64,000 bases of DNA from Terasakiella magnetica (GTDB lineage: Bacteria; Pseudomonadota; Alphaproteobacteria; Rhodospirillales; Magnetospirillaceae): contig CACVCF010000068.1 of NCBI GenBank assembly GCA_902729415.1, positions 23,239 to 87,238 of the forward strand. The letters run 5' to 3'. Below are positions 8,987 through 17,840 of the stretch, piece after piece. The translations under genes and the position numbers were made by a program. Position 1 is the stretch's first letter. Every line of letters begins with the position of its first letter. The notes beneath the pieces are model-generated. The model worked only from the letters and a program-made list of their open reading frames with translations, was not told where the DNA came from and ran no database searches.

Positions 8987-9016
8987 TTGACACCTTGTTT
9001 GCGAGTAGCGTTGAAT
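8987..9016 (+). promoter_or_regulatory. Possible sigma-70-type promoter for the PqqD/ABC/nucleotidyltransferase operon
   Basis: TTGACA at 8987-8992 is followed after 18 bases by TTGAAT (9011-9016), about 44 bases before the ATG of the PqqD-like gene. The -35 box is perfect; the -10 box matches four of six positions. The region 8824-9059 between the divergent operons is visibly AT-richer than its surroundings, as expected of a shared promoter region. Confidence 0.4.
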
Positions 9017-9059
9017 GACGCGATAATCTGCCAACACCCCCCTACTATCACGACAGAAG

Positions 9060-9377
9060 ATGACCGAGCCCCCCGCACCACCCCTCCCCATTGCCGGCCC
9101 TTTGACTACCGAGAGCGTGATTGTCCGCACGCCCCACCCCCTATCGGCCGATGTGGATGACGAGACCGTGCTGATGAGCATCGAACAGGGCAATTATTAT
9201 GGCCTGGGCAGCACCGCCCGCGATATCTGGTCCCGGTTGGAGCGCCCGATCCGCATCGGCGACCTCTGCGCCGGACTTGCGGCCGAATATGACGTACCGC
9301 CCGCCTTGATCGAGGCAGACACCTTGGCGTTTATCCGCCGCCTCGCCGAGGAAAAGCTGATTCGGACACTGGGATGA
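9060..9377 (+). CDS. PqqD-family peptide carrier (RiPP recognition element, B1-like)
   Basis: PqqD-like proteins bind the leader of a ribosomally made peptide and present it to modifying enzymes. The 105-residue product has the typical core: a beta-hairpin with DDETVLMSIEQGNYYGLGSTARDIWSRLE followed by the helical segment IGDLCAGLAAEYDVPPALIEADTLAFIRRLAEEKLI. It begins with ATG after a weak AGAAG site and overlaps the exporter gene start. Its neighbours (B2-type peptidase, HprK-like kinase, ABC exporter, nucleotidyltransferase) are the company expected of the HPr-rel-A/lasso type of PqqD protein. It is not the PqqD of PQQ synthesis, since no pqq genes are present. Confidence 0.8.
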   Translation: MTEPPAPPLPIAGPLTTESVIVRTPHPLSADVDDETVLMSIEQGNYYGLGSTARDIWSRLERPIRIGDLCAGLAAEYDVPPALIEADTLAFIRRLAEEKLIRTLG

Positions 9378-11113
9378 GAGGGCTTGGCCTTGCGGCCTCG
9401 TTTCTCTCGAATCTGTCCTCGGAAAACGGCTCTCGGCTCTGGCTGGTGCTGGCGCTTTCAATCCTGGCAGCCTTGCTGGAAGGGATTGGTATCTGGCTGC
9501 TTGCCCCCATCCTTGCCGCCAGCGGCCTGACCGCCGCCGCCCCGGCGCTGCCGCCGGGACTGTCCCTTCCCACCACCCTGGGGCTTGAGGGGCTGCTGCT
9601 GCTGTGGCTGGGCGCGGTCGGGGCCGTCACCCTGATCGGTGCTTGGCGGGAGATCTCGACCCATGCCCTGCGCGAGGATACCATCTGCCGCTGGCGCCTC
9701 GACCTCCATGCCCGGGTGACCGCCATGGAATGGCAATGGTTCCAGGCCGGACGCGCCAGCGACGTGGTCGCGGCCATGACCCAATCCATCCCCCGGACCG
9801 GCTTTGGCATCGGCGCCCTGATGACGTTGGCGGCAAAAACAGCGGCCATCACGGTGCAAATGGCCCTGGCCCTGATGACTGCCCCGATAGTGGCGCTGAT
9901 CACCTTGGGGTCGGCGGGTCTGATACTGGCGGCGCAAAGATCCAGATTTCGCCGCATCTTGAGCCATGGCCAAGCCATCGGAGGCAGCAGCCGGGCTTTC
10001 CAGGCCATTATTACCGAGCATCTGGGAGGGATGAAGCTGGCTAAGGCCCACCGGACCGAAGCCGGCTTTCACGCCGTCTTCCGCCGTGCCGCCACGCAGT
10101 GGCGCTACGACCAGATGGCCACCCTTCGCGGTCTGACATGGTCGCGGGCGACCAGCAGAATGCTGATGGCGGCGGCCTTGACCATGGTGGTGTGGCTGGC
10201 GATCCGCCAGACCGAGCTTTCGGCCCCCGCTTTGCTGGTGCTGGTGGCTATCATGGCCCGCCTGCTGCCTGCCTTTGGCGACGCACTGCATCAGGCACAC
10301 CTGCTGGCCGAAGCCTTGCCCGCCTGGGGCGATCTCGTGGCCTTGCGCCAGCAGCTTGACCGCAACGCCGAGCCCCCCGCCCCGACCGTCCCCGGTCCAG
10401 AAGGAGACGTGATTCTGGACGCGGTCGGCTTCGTATGGCCGGGGCGGACGCAGCCCGCCATCACCGCGATAAACCTGACCATCACCGCGAACCGCACTAT
10501 TGCGTTGATCGGCCCCTCGGGCGGCGGCAAATCGACCTTGGCGGATCTGTGCATCGGCGTGCTGACCCCGCAAAGCGGCCAGATCCGGGTGGGAGGCCAG
10601 CACCTTACCGGCGCGGTGCGGGCGGCGTGGCGCGACCATCTGGCCTATGTTCCCCAAGATAGCTTCCTGCTCCACGACACGATCCGGGCCAATCTGACAT
10701 GGCTGACCCCCGAAGCCGACGAGCCATCCCTGTGGCGGGCGCTGGCCGATGCGGCGTTGGAGCCGGTCATCCGGGCCTTGCCCCAGGGGCTGGACACTGT
10801 CATCGGCGACCGTGGCCTGCGGCTGTCGGGGGGAGAACGCCAACGTCTCGCCATCGCCCGCGCCTTGGTGCGCCGCCCGCGCTTTTTGGTTCTCGACGAA
10901 GCCACCAGCCATCTCGACCATGCCAGCGAGGCTGCGTTGCAGCAGGCCTTGACGGCTTTGCACGGCTCCTTGACCCTGGTGGTGATCGCCCATCGGCTCG
11001 AGACCATCCGCCACGCCGACCACATTGTCGTCATCACGAACGGGAGCATCCACCAGCAAGGACGCTGGGAGCAACTGACCGATATTCCGCAATCGTGGCT
11101 GGCCCGGACATGA
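9374..11113 (+). CDS. ABC transporter, fused permease/ATPase (peptide-exporter type)
   Basis: Probable exporter of the matured product of this locus. The 579-residue half-transporter has about six hydrophobic segments in the first 300 residues, then an ATPase domain with Walker A GPSGGGKST (about 380-388), signature RLSGGERQRLAIARALV (about 484) and Walker B RFLVLDEATSHLD. There is no N-terminal C39 peptidase domain, so leader removal would depend on a separate protease such as the B2-type protein. The start overlaps the PqqD-like stop (ATGA) and the gene overlaps the next start by four bases, showing tight coupling. A lipid or polysaccharide exporter (MsbA-like) is the alternative. Confidence 0.85.
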   Translation: MRGLGLAASFLSNLSSENGSRLWLVLALSILAALLEGIGIWLLAPILAASGLTAAAPALPPGLSLPTTLGLEGLLLLWLGAVGAVTLIGAWREISTHALREDTICRWRLDLHARVTAMEWQWFQAGRASDVVAAMTQSIPRTGFGIGALMTLAAKTAAITVQMALALMTAPIVALITLGSAGLILAAQRSRFRRILSHGQAIGGSSRAFQAIITEHLGGMKLAKAHRTEAGFHAVFRRAATQWRYDQMATLRGLTWSRATSRMLMAAALTMVVWLAIRQTELSAPALLVLVAIMARLLPAFGDALHQAHLLAEALPAWGDLVALRQQLDRNAEPPAPTVPGPEGDVILDAVGFVWPGRTQPAITAINLTITANRTIALIGPSGGGKSTLADLCIGVLTPQSGQIRVGGQHLTGAVRAAWRDHLAYVPQDSFLLHDTIRANLTWLTPEADEPSLWRALADAALEPVIRALPQGLDTVIGDRGLRLSGGERQRLAIARALVRRPRFLVLDEATSHLDHASEAALQQALTALHGSLTLVVIAHRLETIRHADHIVVITNGSIHQQGRWEQLTDIPQSWLART

Positions 11114-12324
11114 CCAATCCGCTGTCCGGCTTCAGCCGCGTTCTGTCGCTGCTGCGCTGGGACCAGGCGGGCGAGGCCGCGCTGGCCGCGCTGTCGTCCC
11201 ATCAATGGTCCCAATTGGTGGCCCAACTGGCCCGGCCGCGGTTACTGGGCCTGCTGGGGCGGCGGCTGGACCTGACCGGCGGGCGGGTGATTCCGCCGCC
11301 CGACAGCGCCGCCCAGATCCGAGCCGCCACCCGGACCGGCCTGCGCCGCCATCTTGCCGCCGCCCAGCCCGTCATCGCCTGCCTGGCCGAGACCGGTATC
11401 ACCGCCATGCTGCTGAAGGGCGGCGATCTGGCCCAGCGCTGCTATGGCAATATCGGCCAGCGCGCCATGATCGATCTCGACCTGCTGGTCCGGCCCGAGC
11501 ATGTGGCAGCCTTGGATGCGGCATTGCGGCGGCGGGGATACCACAGCCGCTTTACCGCCGATGCCGTGCGGCTGCCCACCGAGCATCATCTCAGCTATCA
11601 GCCGCCGCCGGGGGCGCGGACGGTCGAGATTCACTGGCGGCTGTCGCGGCGGGTCGATAAGGGCATCGTGCTGGACGACATCTGGCGGCGCAGTCAGCCT
11701 ACCGCATTCTTCGGCACCCCGGTTCGGGTAATGGCACCCGAGGATCTGGTGCCCTATCTGTGCGCCCACCTCGCCCATCACCTCTACTTCACCTCCCTCA
11801 ACCAGATCTGGGATCTGGCCGAATTGGCGCGGCTGTCGGCCACCGGCTTCGATGACGCAGCCTGCCGCCAGCGTACCCAGGCCTGGGGTCTGACCCCGAT
11901 GATGGATCTGGCACGCGCCGTCCTGGACGCCACCCTGGGCGTGGTACTGATCCCCGACGGCCCGCGCACATCCGTTCCCGGCCCCGTCCGCGAGACCGCC
12001 CTGGCTGAACTGGCCCGCCACTTCGACGGGTTGCCGCCCTCGGTGGGGGATGGGCGGGGGATGGATGTTCTGGCGGGAGACCAGCCGCTTTCCGCCCGCT
12101 TCGGCCTGGTGTGGCGCAGCGTGGTTCCGCCGCCCGCCGAGCTGGCGGCCCGCTTCGGCCATACCGCTCAGCCAGCGGCAACCATACGTGGCTATTTCAG
12201 GCTATGGCGCCATCTGATCGCCAGCCGAGGCCCGCAGCTTCGCCGATGGCTGGGCCGCGACCCCGATTTCCGCCAGGCCCTGAAGCGCATGGCCGATCTT
12301 CGCCGCTGGCTGGATGGCTTTTGA
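11110..12324 (+). CDS. NTP_transf_5-family nucleotidyltransferase
   Basis: Predicted nucleotidyl transfer to an unknown acceptor. The 404-residue protein carries the family hallmark: the LLKGGDLAQRCYGNIGQR stretch followed by MIDLDLLV with the metal-binding Asp pair (about residues 100-128), then VEIHWRL and a mostly helical C-terminal domain. Such proteins recur with HprK-like kinases and PqqD-like carriers and are named as tailoring candidates in some lasso-peptide clusters; their substrate is generally unknown. It is last in the plus-strand operon and overlaps the exporter gene by four bases. The gene ends three bases from the convergent Ala-rich protein gene. Confidence 0.75.
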   Translation: MTNPLSGFSRVLSLLRWDQAGEAALAALSSHQWSQLVAQLARPRLLGLLGRRLDLTGGRVIPPPDSAAQIRAATRTGLRRHLAAAQPVIACLAETGITAMLLKGGDLAQRCYGNIGQRAMIDLDLLVRPEHVAALDAALRRRGYHSRFTADAVRLPTEHHLSYQPPPGARTVEIHWRLSRRVDKGIVLDDIWRRSQPTAFFGTPVRVMAPEDLVPYLCAHLAHHLYFTSLNQIWDLAELARLSATGFDDAACRQRTQAWGLTPMMDLARAVLDATLGVVLIPDGPRTSVPGPVRETALAELARHFDGLPPSVGDGRGMDVLAGDQPLSARFGLVWRSVVPPPAELAARFGHTAQPAATIRGYFRLWRHLIASRGPQLRRWLGRDPDFRQALKRMADLRRWLDGF

Positions 12325-12326
12325 CC

Positions 12327-13352
12327 TTAAGATGGGCTGACTTTATCCTTGTTGCCATCGGTGATGACGGGAGGCGGAGGAATGGCCCCCCTGTCTTCCG
12401 GCGGCTTGGTGAAAACATACCGGTTGGTCAAAATCTCGCCGATCTGGGTTCCCGTGGCCGGATTGGCCTGATTGAGGCCGACATTGGCTGCCGCCTGATT
12501 CAAGGTGCCCACCACGGTCCCCAGCGCATCGGGCACCGCCCCCCTGACCGAGGCGCTGCTGACGGTGGCGTAGGAACTGGCCATGGCCTGCATGGCGGCA
12601 TTGGGGTTGGCGGCATACACCCCACGATCCGAGGCGATGGCGCTGATCGATACCGATGCCTGGGCGCATGCGGCGGGGCTGACCCGTTGCGCTTCGGGGG
12701 TAACGATGATCCGTGCCGCTGTCGAAATCACGTCCAGGGATTGCCCCGGCGCAGAGGTAAGAACCGCCTGAGTCTTGACCGCAGCCACCGTGGCCCCCGC
12801 CAGGGCGACGGCGGCGCTTGGGTTGCTGGCCAGCATTTTTTCCGCCAGCGAAACCGCTGCGACGGAGACCGAGGCTACCAAAGCGGAGCTGTTGGAGGCC
12901 GAGGCGGCCTGGACCACATTGGTGGCCAAGGCGGCGGTGGCATCAGGGGCCACACGTTGAGACGCAGGCGACACGATGACCCGCGCCACGGCGGAGATCA
13001 CCTCCTGACTGGCGGCCGCATTGGCGGTGGCCGAGACGCGCGCCGTTTCCAGGGCGACGGCGGCGAGTTGAACCGCCACTTGCGGATTGGCCGTCAACAG
13101 GCGCTCGGCGGCATGGACGACACCTTCGGCCAGACCCAGCGCCCGGGCGGGATTGCCGCCGCTCAAGGTTGCGATGGCCTGCCGGATGGCCTGGGGATTG
13201 CCGGCATTGACCGCCGCCTGCAACGCCGGGGGCAAGACATCGGCAGTGCCTTGCGGTACTCCGCCGCCTTGCTGCGCCATAACGGGCGATATCCCCCCGC
13301 CACAGAAACACGCCAGGGAGGCCAAGGCCAGAACACGCAGAATTCCCGTCAT
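12327..13352 (-). CDS. Secreted Ala/Val-rich protein with internal repeats
   Basis: I do not recognise a family. The 341-residue product begins with a hydrophobic signal-like segment (MTGILRVLALASLACFCGGG) and ends in a Pro-rich tail (KPPEDRGAIPPPPVITDG). Residues about 83-155 and 171-244 are imperfect copies of one unit with a period near 88-90: ANPQVAVQLAAVAL / SNPSAAVALAGATV, then VISAVARVIVSPASQRVAP / VISTAARIIVTPEAQRVSP. A third partial unit starts at AANPNAAMQAMAS. Helical repeats are likely. AGGGGG precedes the ATG. The position between the peptide-tailoring set and the polysaccharide locus suggests an envelope or periplasmic role in one of them. An upstream frame extension to 13796 lacks a plausible start. 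Confidence 0.7.
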   Translation of the reverse strand: MTGILRVLALASLACFCGGGISPVMAQQGGGVPQGTADVLPPALQAAVNAGNPQAIRQAIATLSGGNPARALGLAEGVVHAAERLLTANPQVAVQLAAVALETARVSATANAAASQEVISAVARVIVSPASQRVAPDATAALATNVVQAASASNSSALVASVSVAAVSLAEKMLASNPSAAVALAGATVAAVKTQAVLTSAPGQSLDVISTAARIIVTPEAQRVSPAACAQASVSISAIASDRGVYAANPNAAMQAMASSYATVSSASVRGAVPDALGTVVGTLNQAAANVGLNQANPATGTQIGEILTNRYVFTKPPEDRGAIPPPPVITDGNKDKVSPS

Positions 13353-13542
13353 GGAAGCCCCCCTGATTTTACACGCAACAGCACTGCATCCGGCGAGGAT
13401 TGTATCAAGCAACCGCTCCGAAAGGAAGGTTTGCGAGCACAAAAACATCCAAAAAGTAGCAACACCCCACTCGATAAGCCCGCGGCACCCTGCTACTCTG
13501 CCGGGATACTGAGGGACGGATGAGTTTGAAGCGGACGCGGCC

Positions 13543-14922
13543 ATGCTGACGGCGAACACCTTGATATTCCGGCTGTTGCTGGCGGTCGTCGTCGTGGCCC
13601 CGCTTCCGCTGGGGGCCAACCGCCCCGCCAGTTGGAGCCTGCTGGCCCTGCTGGTCGGCGGTCTGCTGTGCACCTGGGCGGTACTGGCTGGGTGCGGGCG
13701 GGCGACGGCGCCGCTGTCCATGCGCCGGTTGTGGCCTATCGCCCTTCCCTTTGCCGCTGCTTTGATCTGGGCTTTCATCCAGACATTGGCCGTCACCCCC
13801 TTGGCTTGGCATCATCCCTTGTGGGCCGAGGCCGCCCCCGCCCTGGGCGTCGACGCCCCTATGACTGGCGGCGCCGTCACCTTGGACCCGGCCATGAGCC
13901 GGACCGCGATCATGCGCCTGTTGTGTCATGGCGGGGTTTTTTGGCTGGCCGTCCAGTTGGGCCGGGAGCGCAGCCGTGCCCACGAGGCCATCCTGGCTCT
14001 GGCCTGGGCCGGGATCGCCTATGCCGTCTATGGCCTGACCGTCTATGTCAGCGGCACCGAAACCATCTTATGGCTGGATAAGTGGGCCTACCGGGGCGAT
14101 CTCACCGCCACCTTCGTCAACCGCAATGCCTATGGCGCCTATGCCGGTATCGGCCTGCTGTGCTGTCTGGCCCTGTTCGTCAATGCCCTGCGCCATGTCT
14201 GGGAATCCGCCGTGGGCCTGCGCGACCACGCCGACACCATCGTAATCCGAGCGCTGCCGTTCCTGGCGGGGGCGGCCCTGATCGGTACCGCCTTGATGCT
14301 GTCCCATTCGCGGGGAGCCTTCATCTGCACCGGGCTGGCCATCCTCGCCCTGCTGGCCGCCCTATCCCTGGGCAGAGTGATGCCGCCCGCCAAGGCCTTG
14401 CTGATCGCGGCGGGGATCATCACGATCATGACGATCATTATCATCAGCAACGGCGAGCTGACCTTCGAGCGCTTCGGCAACAGCCGGGAATCCGACGAGG
14501 AGCGCACCGCCATTTACCGCCTGGCCCTGACCGCCATCGGCGACGCGCCGTGGACCGGCTTTGGATTTGGCGCCTTCGCACCAGCGTTCCAGACCTATCT
14601 CGATACCTCGCTGCCACTGATGCAGATGGTGGACATGGCCCATAATGTCCATCTGGAATTGGCCATGGATCTGGGGCTGGCGGGGATCACCGGGCTTTAC
14701 CTGTCGTTTGCCGCCATCGTCGCCTTATGTCTGCGGGCCTTGGTGCGGCGGCGGCGCGATCAGGTCTATGCCGCCCTGGCCCTGGCCGTCACCATACTGC
14801 TGGGACTGCATGGACTGGTGGATTTCAGTGTCCAGATCCCGGCCATCGCCATGACCTTCGCCCTGATCCTGGGGATTGCCGTGGCGCAATGCTTCAACAC
14901 CTCTGAACGCAAACGACGGTAA
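13543..14922 (+). CDS. O-antigen ligase/polymerase-family membrane protein (Wzy or WaaL type)
   Basis: Probably polymerises or ligates polysaccharide repeat units at the periplasmic face of the inner membrane. The 459-residue protein has about ten to twelve hydrophobic segments. The largest periplasmic loop contains the family's FVNRNAYGAYAGI and HSRGAFICTG motifs and the segment WTGFGFGAFAPAFQTYLD with AHNVHLELAMDLGLAG, all typical of the O-antigen ligase superfamily (Wzy_C). Polymerase and ligase cannot be told apart by sequence reading. A second member of the same superfamily lies at 22.1-23.3 kb. Confidence 0.8.
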   Translation: MLTANTLIFRLLLAVVVVAPLPLGANRPASWSLLALLVGGLLCTWAVLAGCGRATAPLSMRRLWPIALPFAAALIWAFIQTLAVTPLAWHHPLWAEAAPALGVDAPMTGGAVTLDPAMSRTAIMRLLCHGGVFWLAVQLGRERSRAHEAILALAWAGIAYAVYGLTVYVSGTETILWLDKWAYRGDLTATFVNRNAYGAYAGIGLLCCLALFVNALRHVWESAVGLRDHADTIVIRALPFLAGAALIGTALMLSHSRGAFICTGLAILALLAALSLGRVMPPAKALLIAAGIITIMTIIIISNGELTFERFGNSRESDEERTAIYRLALTAIGDAPWTGFGFGAFAPAFQTYLDTSLPLMQMVDMAHNVHLELAMDLGLAGITGLYLSFAAIVALCLRALVRRRRDQVYAALALAVTILLGLHGLVDFSVQIPAIAMTFALILGIAVAQCFNTSERKRR

Positions 14923-14925
14923 CTC

Positions 14926-15621
14926 TCACCTCTTGTTCAAGCGCTGATAATCTTCCATCTGCGCCGCGCTAAGCCCAGCCAAGGCATCACGGATGAACCC
15001 GCCATGGCTGGAATCGGCCGACAGGCGAGCGATAGCGTCGGGAGCGATGATCCAGGTCAGGCGCACCTGCCGCGACAGCAGCTCGCGGGTCTCGGCATCG
15101 AAATCGGGGCGAAGGCGTAACCCCAGCTCAAGACGGCTTGGCATCAATGGCGGCATCACCGCACCTGTCAGTAAGGACATCCGGTAGGCCTTGGCCGCTG
15201 CGGCGGCATTTCCCTCGTACTGGCGCAGATAGGCCAGTCGCGCCCACGCCCCCGGCTGGGCTGGGGCCAGGGCCAACCCCGATGCGATGGCGGAGCGCGC
15301 CTGCCGGTAAAGAAAATCACGCAAAGCCGGATCGGAGCCGAACTGGGCGCGGCGCAGCAGCAGATAGCCGCGCTCGGTCTCCATCTCGCCTTCGGCGAAC
15401 CACTGGGCGGCAAGGCCCAGGTCGGCGGCGCCTTGCCCCAGACGCGCCGGTTCCACCGCCAACTCGTGCCGGACATCCCATACGGTCTGCTGACTGCCGA
15501 GGGACAGCAGCGCGGCCACCACGCGCGGTGCGGCGGCGGCCACCAACACCACGCCGACCACGCCCGCCACCAGGGCAGGAAGGCCATGGTTGCGGGGGCG
15601 CGCATCCGTGTCACTCACCAT
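14926..15621 (-). CDS. Single-pass membrane protein of the polysaccharide locus, TPR-like
   Basis: Function unknown. The start at 15621 (MVSDTDARPRNHG) overlaps the end of the upstream tyrosine-kinase gene by 11 bases, which supports this ATG. The 231-residue product has one membrane segment (LPALVAGVVGVVLVAAAAPRVV) and a helical domain whose spacing (LAQWFAEGEMETERGYLLLRRAQ, ARSAIASGLALAPAQPGAWARLAYL, GNAAAAAKAYRMSLL) looks like two or three degenerate TPR helices. Such small membrane proteins often accompany chain-length regulators in exopolysaccharide operons. Confidence 0.6.
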   Translation of the reverse strand: MVSDTDARPRNHGLPALVAGVVGVVLVAAAAPRVVAALLSLGSQQTVWDVRHELAVEPARLGQGAADLGLAAQWFAEGEMETERGYLLLRRAQFGSDPALRDFLYRQARSAIASGLALAPAQPGAWARLAYLRQYEGNAAAAAKAYRMSLLTGAVMPPLMPSRLELGLRLRPDFDAETRELLSRQVRLTWIIAPDAIARLSADSSHGGFIRDALAGLSAAQMEDYQRLNKR

Positions 15622-17839
15622 AATATTCCTTATAGCGGCCATAATAATTGCCATAGTCACCATAGGCGTAGCGTGCATACTTGCGCTGATCGACCTGCGA
15701 CAAGACGAGACCATGGACAGCGACATCAGCCTCCTGCAACAGCTTGAGGCCGCTGCGGATGGCGTCACGCGGAGTGCTATTCCACTTCACCACGTAAACC
15801 ACCCGATCGGCGAAACCGGTGAAAATACGGGGATCGGCCAGTGCGAGGACCGGCGGCAAATCAATGACGATCCGGTCATAGAGGGGCGTCAGCCCCGCCA
15901 GCAGTACCTCGATACTGGGGATGTTAACCAAATCGGCCACACCTTTGAAATTTCCCGCCGACAGAAAATCAAGTCCGGGAGCGATCTCTCGGACCACAGC
16001 ATCTTCAAATCGGGCAAGACCCGCCAAAACCTGGGCCAGCCCCAGGTCGCCCTCGACCCGCAGCGCCGCCTGCAAACGTGGGCGATGCAGGTCGCCATCG
16101 ATCAGCAGTACGCGTTTTTCAACCCGAGCCAAGGCCGCCGCCAGGGATTGGGCTACAAAGGTCTTGCCCTCCTTGGGCATGGACGAGGTCACCATGATGG
16201 TCCGCACCGGAGCGGCGGCATCCCCCAGATTCAGCGTCACCCGCAGGCTGCGGATGGAATCAGCCAGGGCCGAACGGGGACGGTCAGCAAGATCCTGAAT
16301 CAGATTGTCTGACGCTCCGTGATGGATTGGGATGACCGCCAATGTAGACAGACCGGTCAGCTCTTCAGCCTCATCCGCCGAACGGACGGCATTGTCCAAG
16401 CGGTCGAGAATGAAGACCAGGGCGATGCCCAGAGTCAGCGAGATCAGAAACGCCGTAACCAGGGCGGCGAATTTGTGTGGTGATGACGCCGAAGTTGGAA
16501 TACTGGCCGGTGAAATGACGCGGGCATTGGCGCGCTGGACCCGTTCCTGGTCGGAATCGCGCTTGAACCGGGACAGAAAGGATTCGTAGAGCGCCCGGCT
16601 GACTTCGGCCTGACGTTCCAGTTCCCGCAATTTCACCTCGGCCTCTCCGGCAAGGTTGGTCTGGCCGCGCAAGCCGTCCAGCGCCCTCTGCAACGTGTTG
16701 ACGCCGGTGGCCGCGACCTCGACCTCGTTGGCGATGGAATCGGCGTATTTGCGGACTTCATCACCGATCTTGGAACGCAGCTGAACCAAATCGGCCTGAT
16801 AGCCGACGATCTTCGGGTGCCGATCACCGTAATTCTTAGCCGCTTCGGAAATGGCCCGCAGCAGCGTAGTTTCTTGTTCGCGCAGCTTCTGGATCAATTG
16901 CGACTGCAAGACATCAGCCGCCGTCTCCACAGTGCCGTGTGTGCGGATCAAACTGCGGGCTTGATCCAGCTTGGCCTGCTTTTGCGCCAGTTCCGTCCGG
17001 GCGATGATCAGGCGCGAATTCAGTTCCGACATCTGCTGATCGGTCACCGTGGCTTGGCGATCTCCCTTGCGGCGCAGATTGTAAAGCGAGCGGTACTGCT
17101 CTGCCGCCGCTTCGGCGGTGGCCACATCCCGCCGCAGATTTTCCAGCCGCTCGCCCAGCCAGGCGGTAATGCGCCGCGAATTCTCGAAGCTGGCCTCCAG
17201 GCGGTCATCCAGATACAGCTCGGCCAGGGTGTTGGCGATCAGCCGCGCCTTTTCGCGCCCTTCCGACGAAAATTGGGCGGAAATAACGAAGGAACGCCGC
17301 TGAGACTGGACCTTGAGCTGGTTGCGCAGCACGGTCGCCACCCTGGCCCGCTCCATATCGGCTAGAGACTCCGCCGAAAGACCGGCCTTGTCGCCAGGGG
17401 TGAATTCGGCAAGCCAGGCCACCGGGTTGATCCAGGTCAGGACCAGCTCCAGCGGCTTGGGCTCGCGCAGTCTGCGATTGAACTCGGGATCACCCGCCAG
17501 ATGCAGCCGGTCGATCAACCGCCGCAGCAGCATGTTGGACTGAAGAATATCGGCCTCGGTGGTCACCAGCGCCTCGGAGGGGCTTTGCCGGACCGGCATG
17601 GTGCGGTCCAGCATCAACATCTCCGACGCCTCCGGCCCTTCGACCATCAGCTTGACCTCGGCGGTGTAAAGCGGTGTCGCCTGAATCAGGTAAAGGACGG
17701 TCGGCACCAGCCCCAACAGAACGCACCCGATCACCAGGGCCTTGCTGCGCCACAATATCCGCAGGCGCTGGCGCAGCTGCACCCGGAAATCATCTCCACC
17801 GCCGATTGCGGGACGGGTCACCTCGGCCTGAAACGTCAA
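15611..17839 (-). CDS. Polysaccharide co-polymerase with C-terminal BY-type tyrosine autokinase (Wzc/GumC-ExoP type)
   Basis: Controls chain length and export of the exopolysaccharide at the inner membrane. The 742-residue protein begins with the Wzz domain (membrane segment ALVIGCVLLGLVPTVLYLI at about 35-53), a long coiled coil (about 200-410), and a second membrane segment (FAALVTAFLISLTLGIALVF). The kinase domain has Walker A SSMPKEGKT, Walker A' VLLIDGDLHRP and Walker B VIDLPPVLA. The C-terminus carries a tyrosine cluster (YARYAYGDYGNYYGRYKEYY), the usual autophosphorylation site. It is followed by the TPR-like gene and preceded, two bases away, by the outer-membrane barrel gene, forming one minus-strand operon. 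Confidence 0.92.
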   Translation of the reverse strand: MTFQAEVTRPAIGGGDDFRVQLRQRLRILWRSKALVIGCVLLGLVPTVLYLIQATPLYTAEVKLMVEGPEASEMLMLDRTMPVRQSPSEALVTTEADILQSNMLLRRLIDRLHLAGDPEFNRRLREPKPLELVLTWINPVAWLAEFTPGDKAGLSAESLADMERARVATVLRNQLKVQSQRRSFVISAQFSSEGREKARLIANTLAELYLDDRLEASFENSRRITAWLGERLENLRRDVATAEAAAEQYRSLYNLRRKGDRQATVTDQQMSELNSRLIIARTELAQKQAKLDQARSLIRTHGTVETAADVLQSQLIQKLREQETTLLRAISEAAKNYGDRHPKIVGYQADLVQLRSKIGDEVRKYADSIANEVEVAATGVNTLQRALDGLRGQTNLAGEAEVKLRELERQAEVSRALYESFLSRFKRDSDQERVQRANARVISPASIPTSASSPHKFAALVTAFLISLTLGIALVFILDRLDNAVRSADEAEELTGLSTLAVIPIHHGASDNLIQDLADRPRSALADSIRSLRVTLNLGDAAAPVRTIMVTSSMPKEGKTFVAQSLAAALARVEKRVLLIDGDLHRPRLQAALRVEGDLGLAQVLAGLARFEDAVVREIAPGLDFLSAGNFKGVADLVNIPSIEVLLAGLTPLYDRIVIDLPPVLALADPRIFTGFADRVVYVVKWNSTPRDAIRSGLKLLQEADVAVHGLVLSQVDQRKYARYAYGDYGNYYGRYKEYYGE

Positions 17840-17840
17840 C

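Noticed and set aside
9374..12324. Reading the PqqD/ABC/nucleotidyltransferase genes as a complete lasso-peptide cluster
   Set aside because: No asparagine-synthetase-like cyclase is present anywhere in the window, so a lasso product cannot be claimed.
12111..13523. Long plus-strand frame opposite the Ala-rich repeat protein
   Set aside because: Composition dominated by Gly, Arg and His with no motifs; the minus-strand gene has a signal peptide, repeats and a ribosome-binding site.
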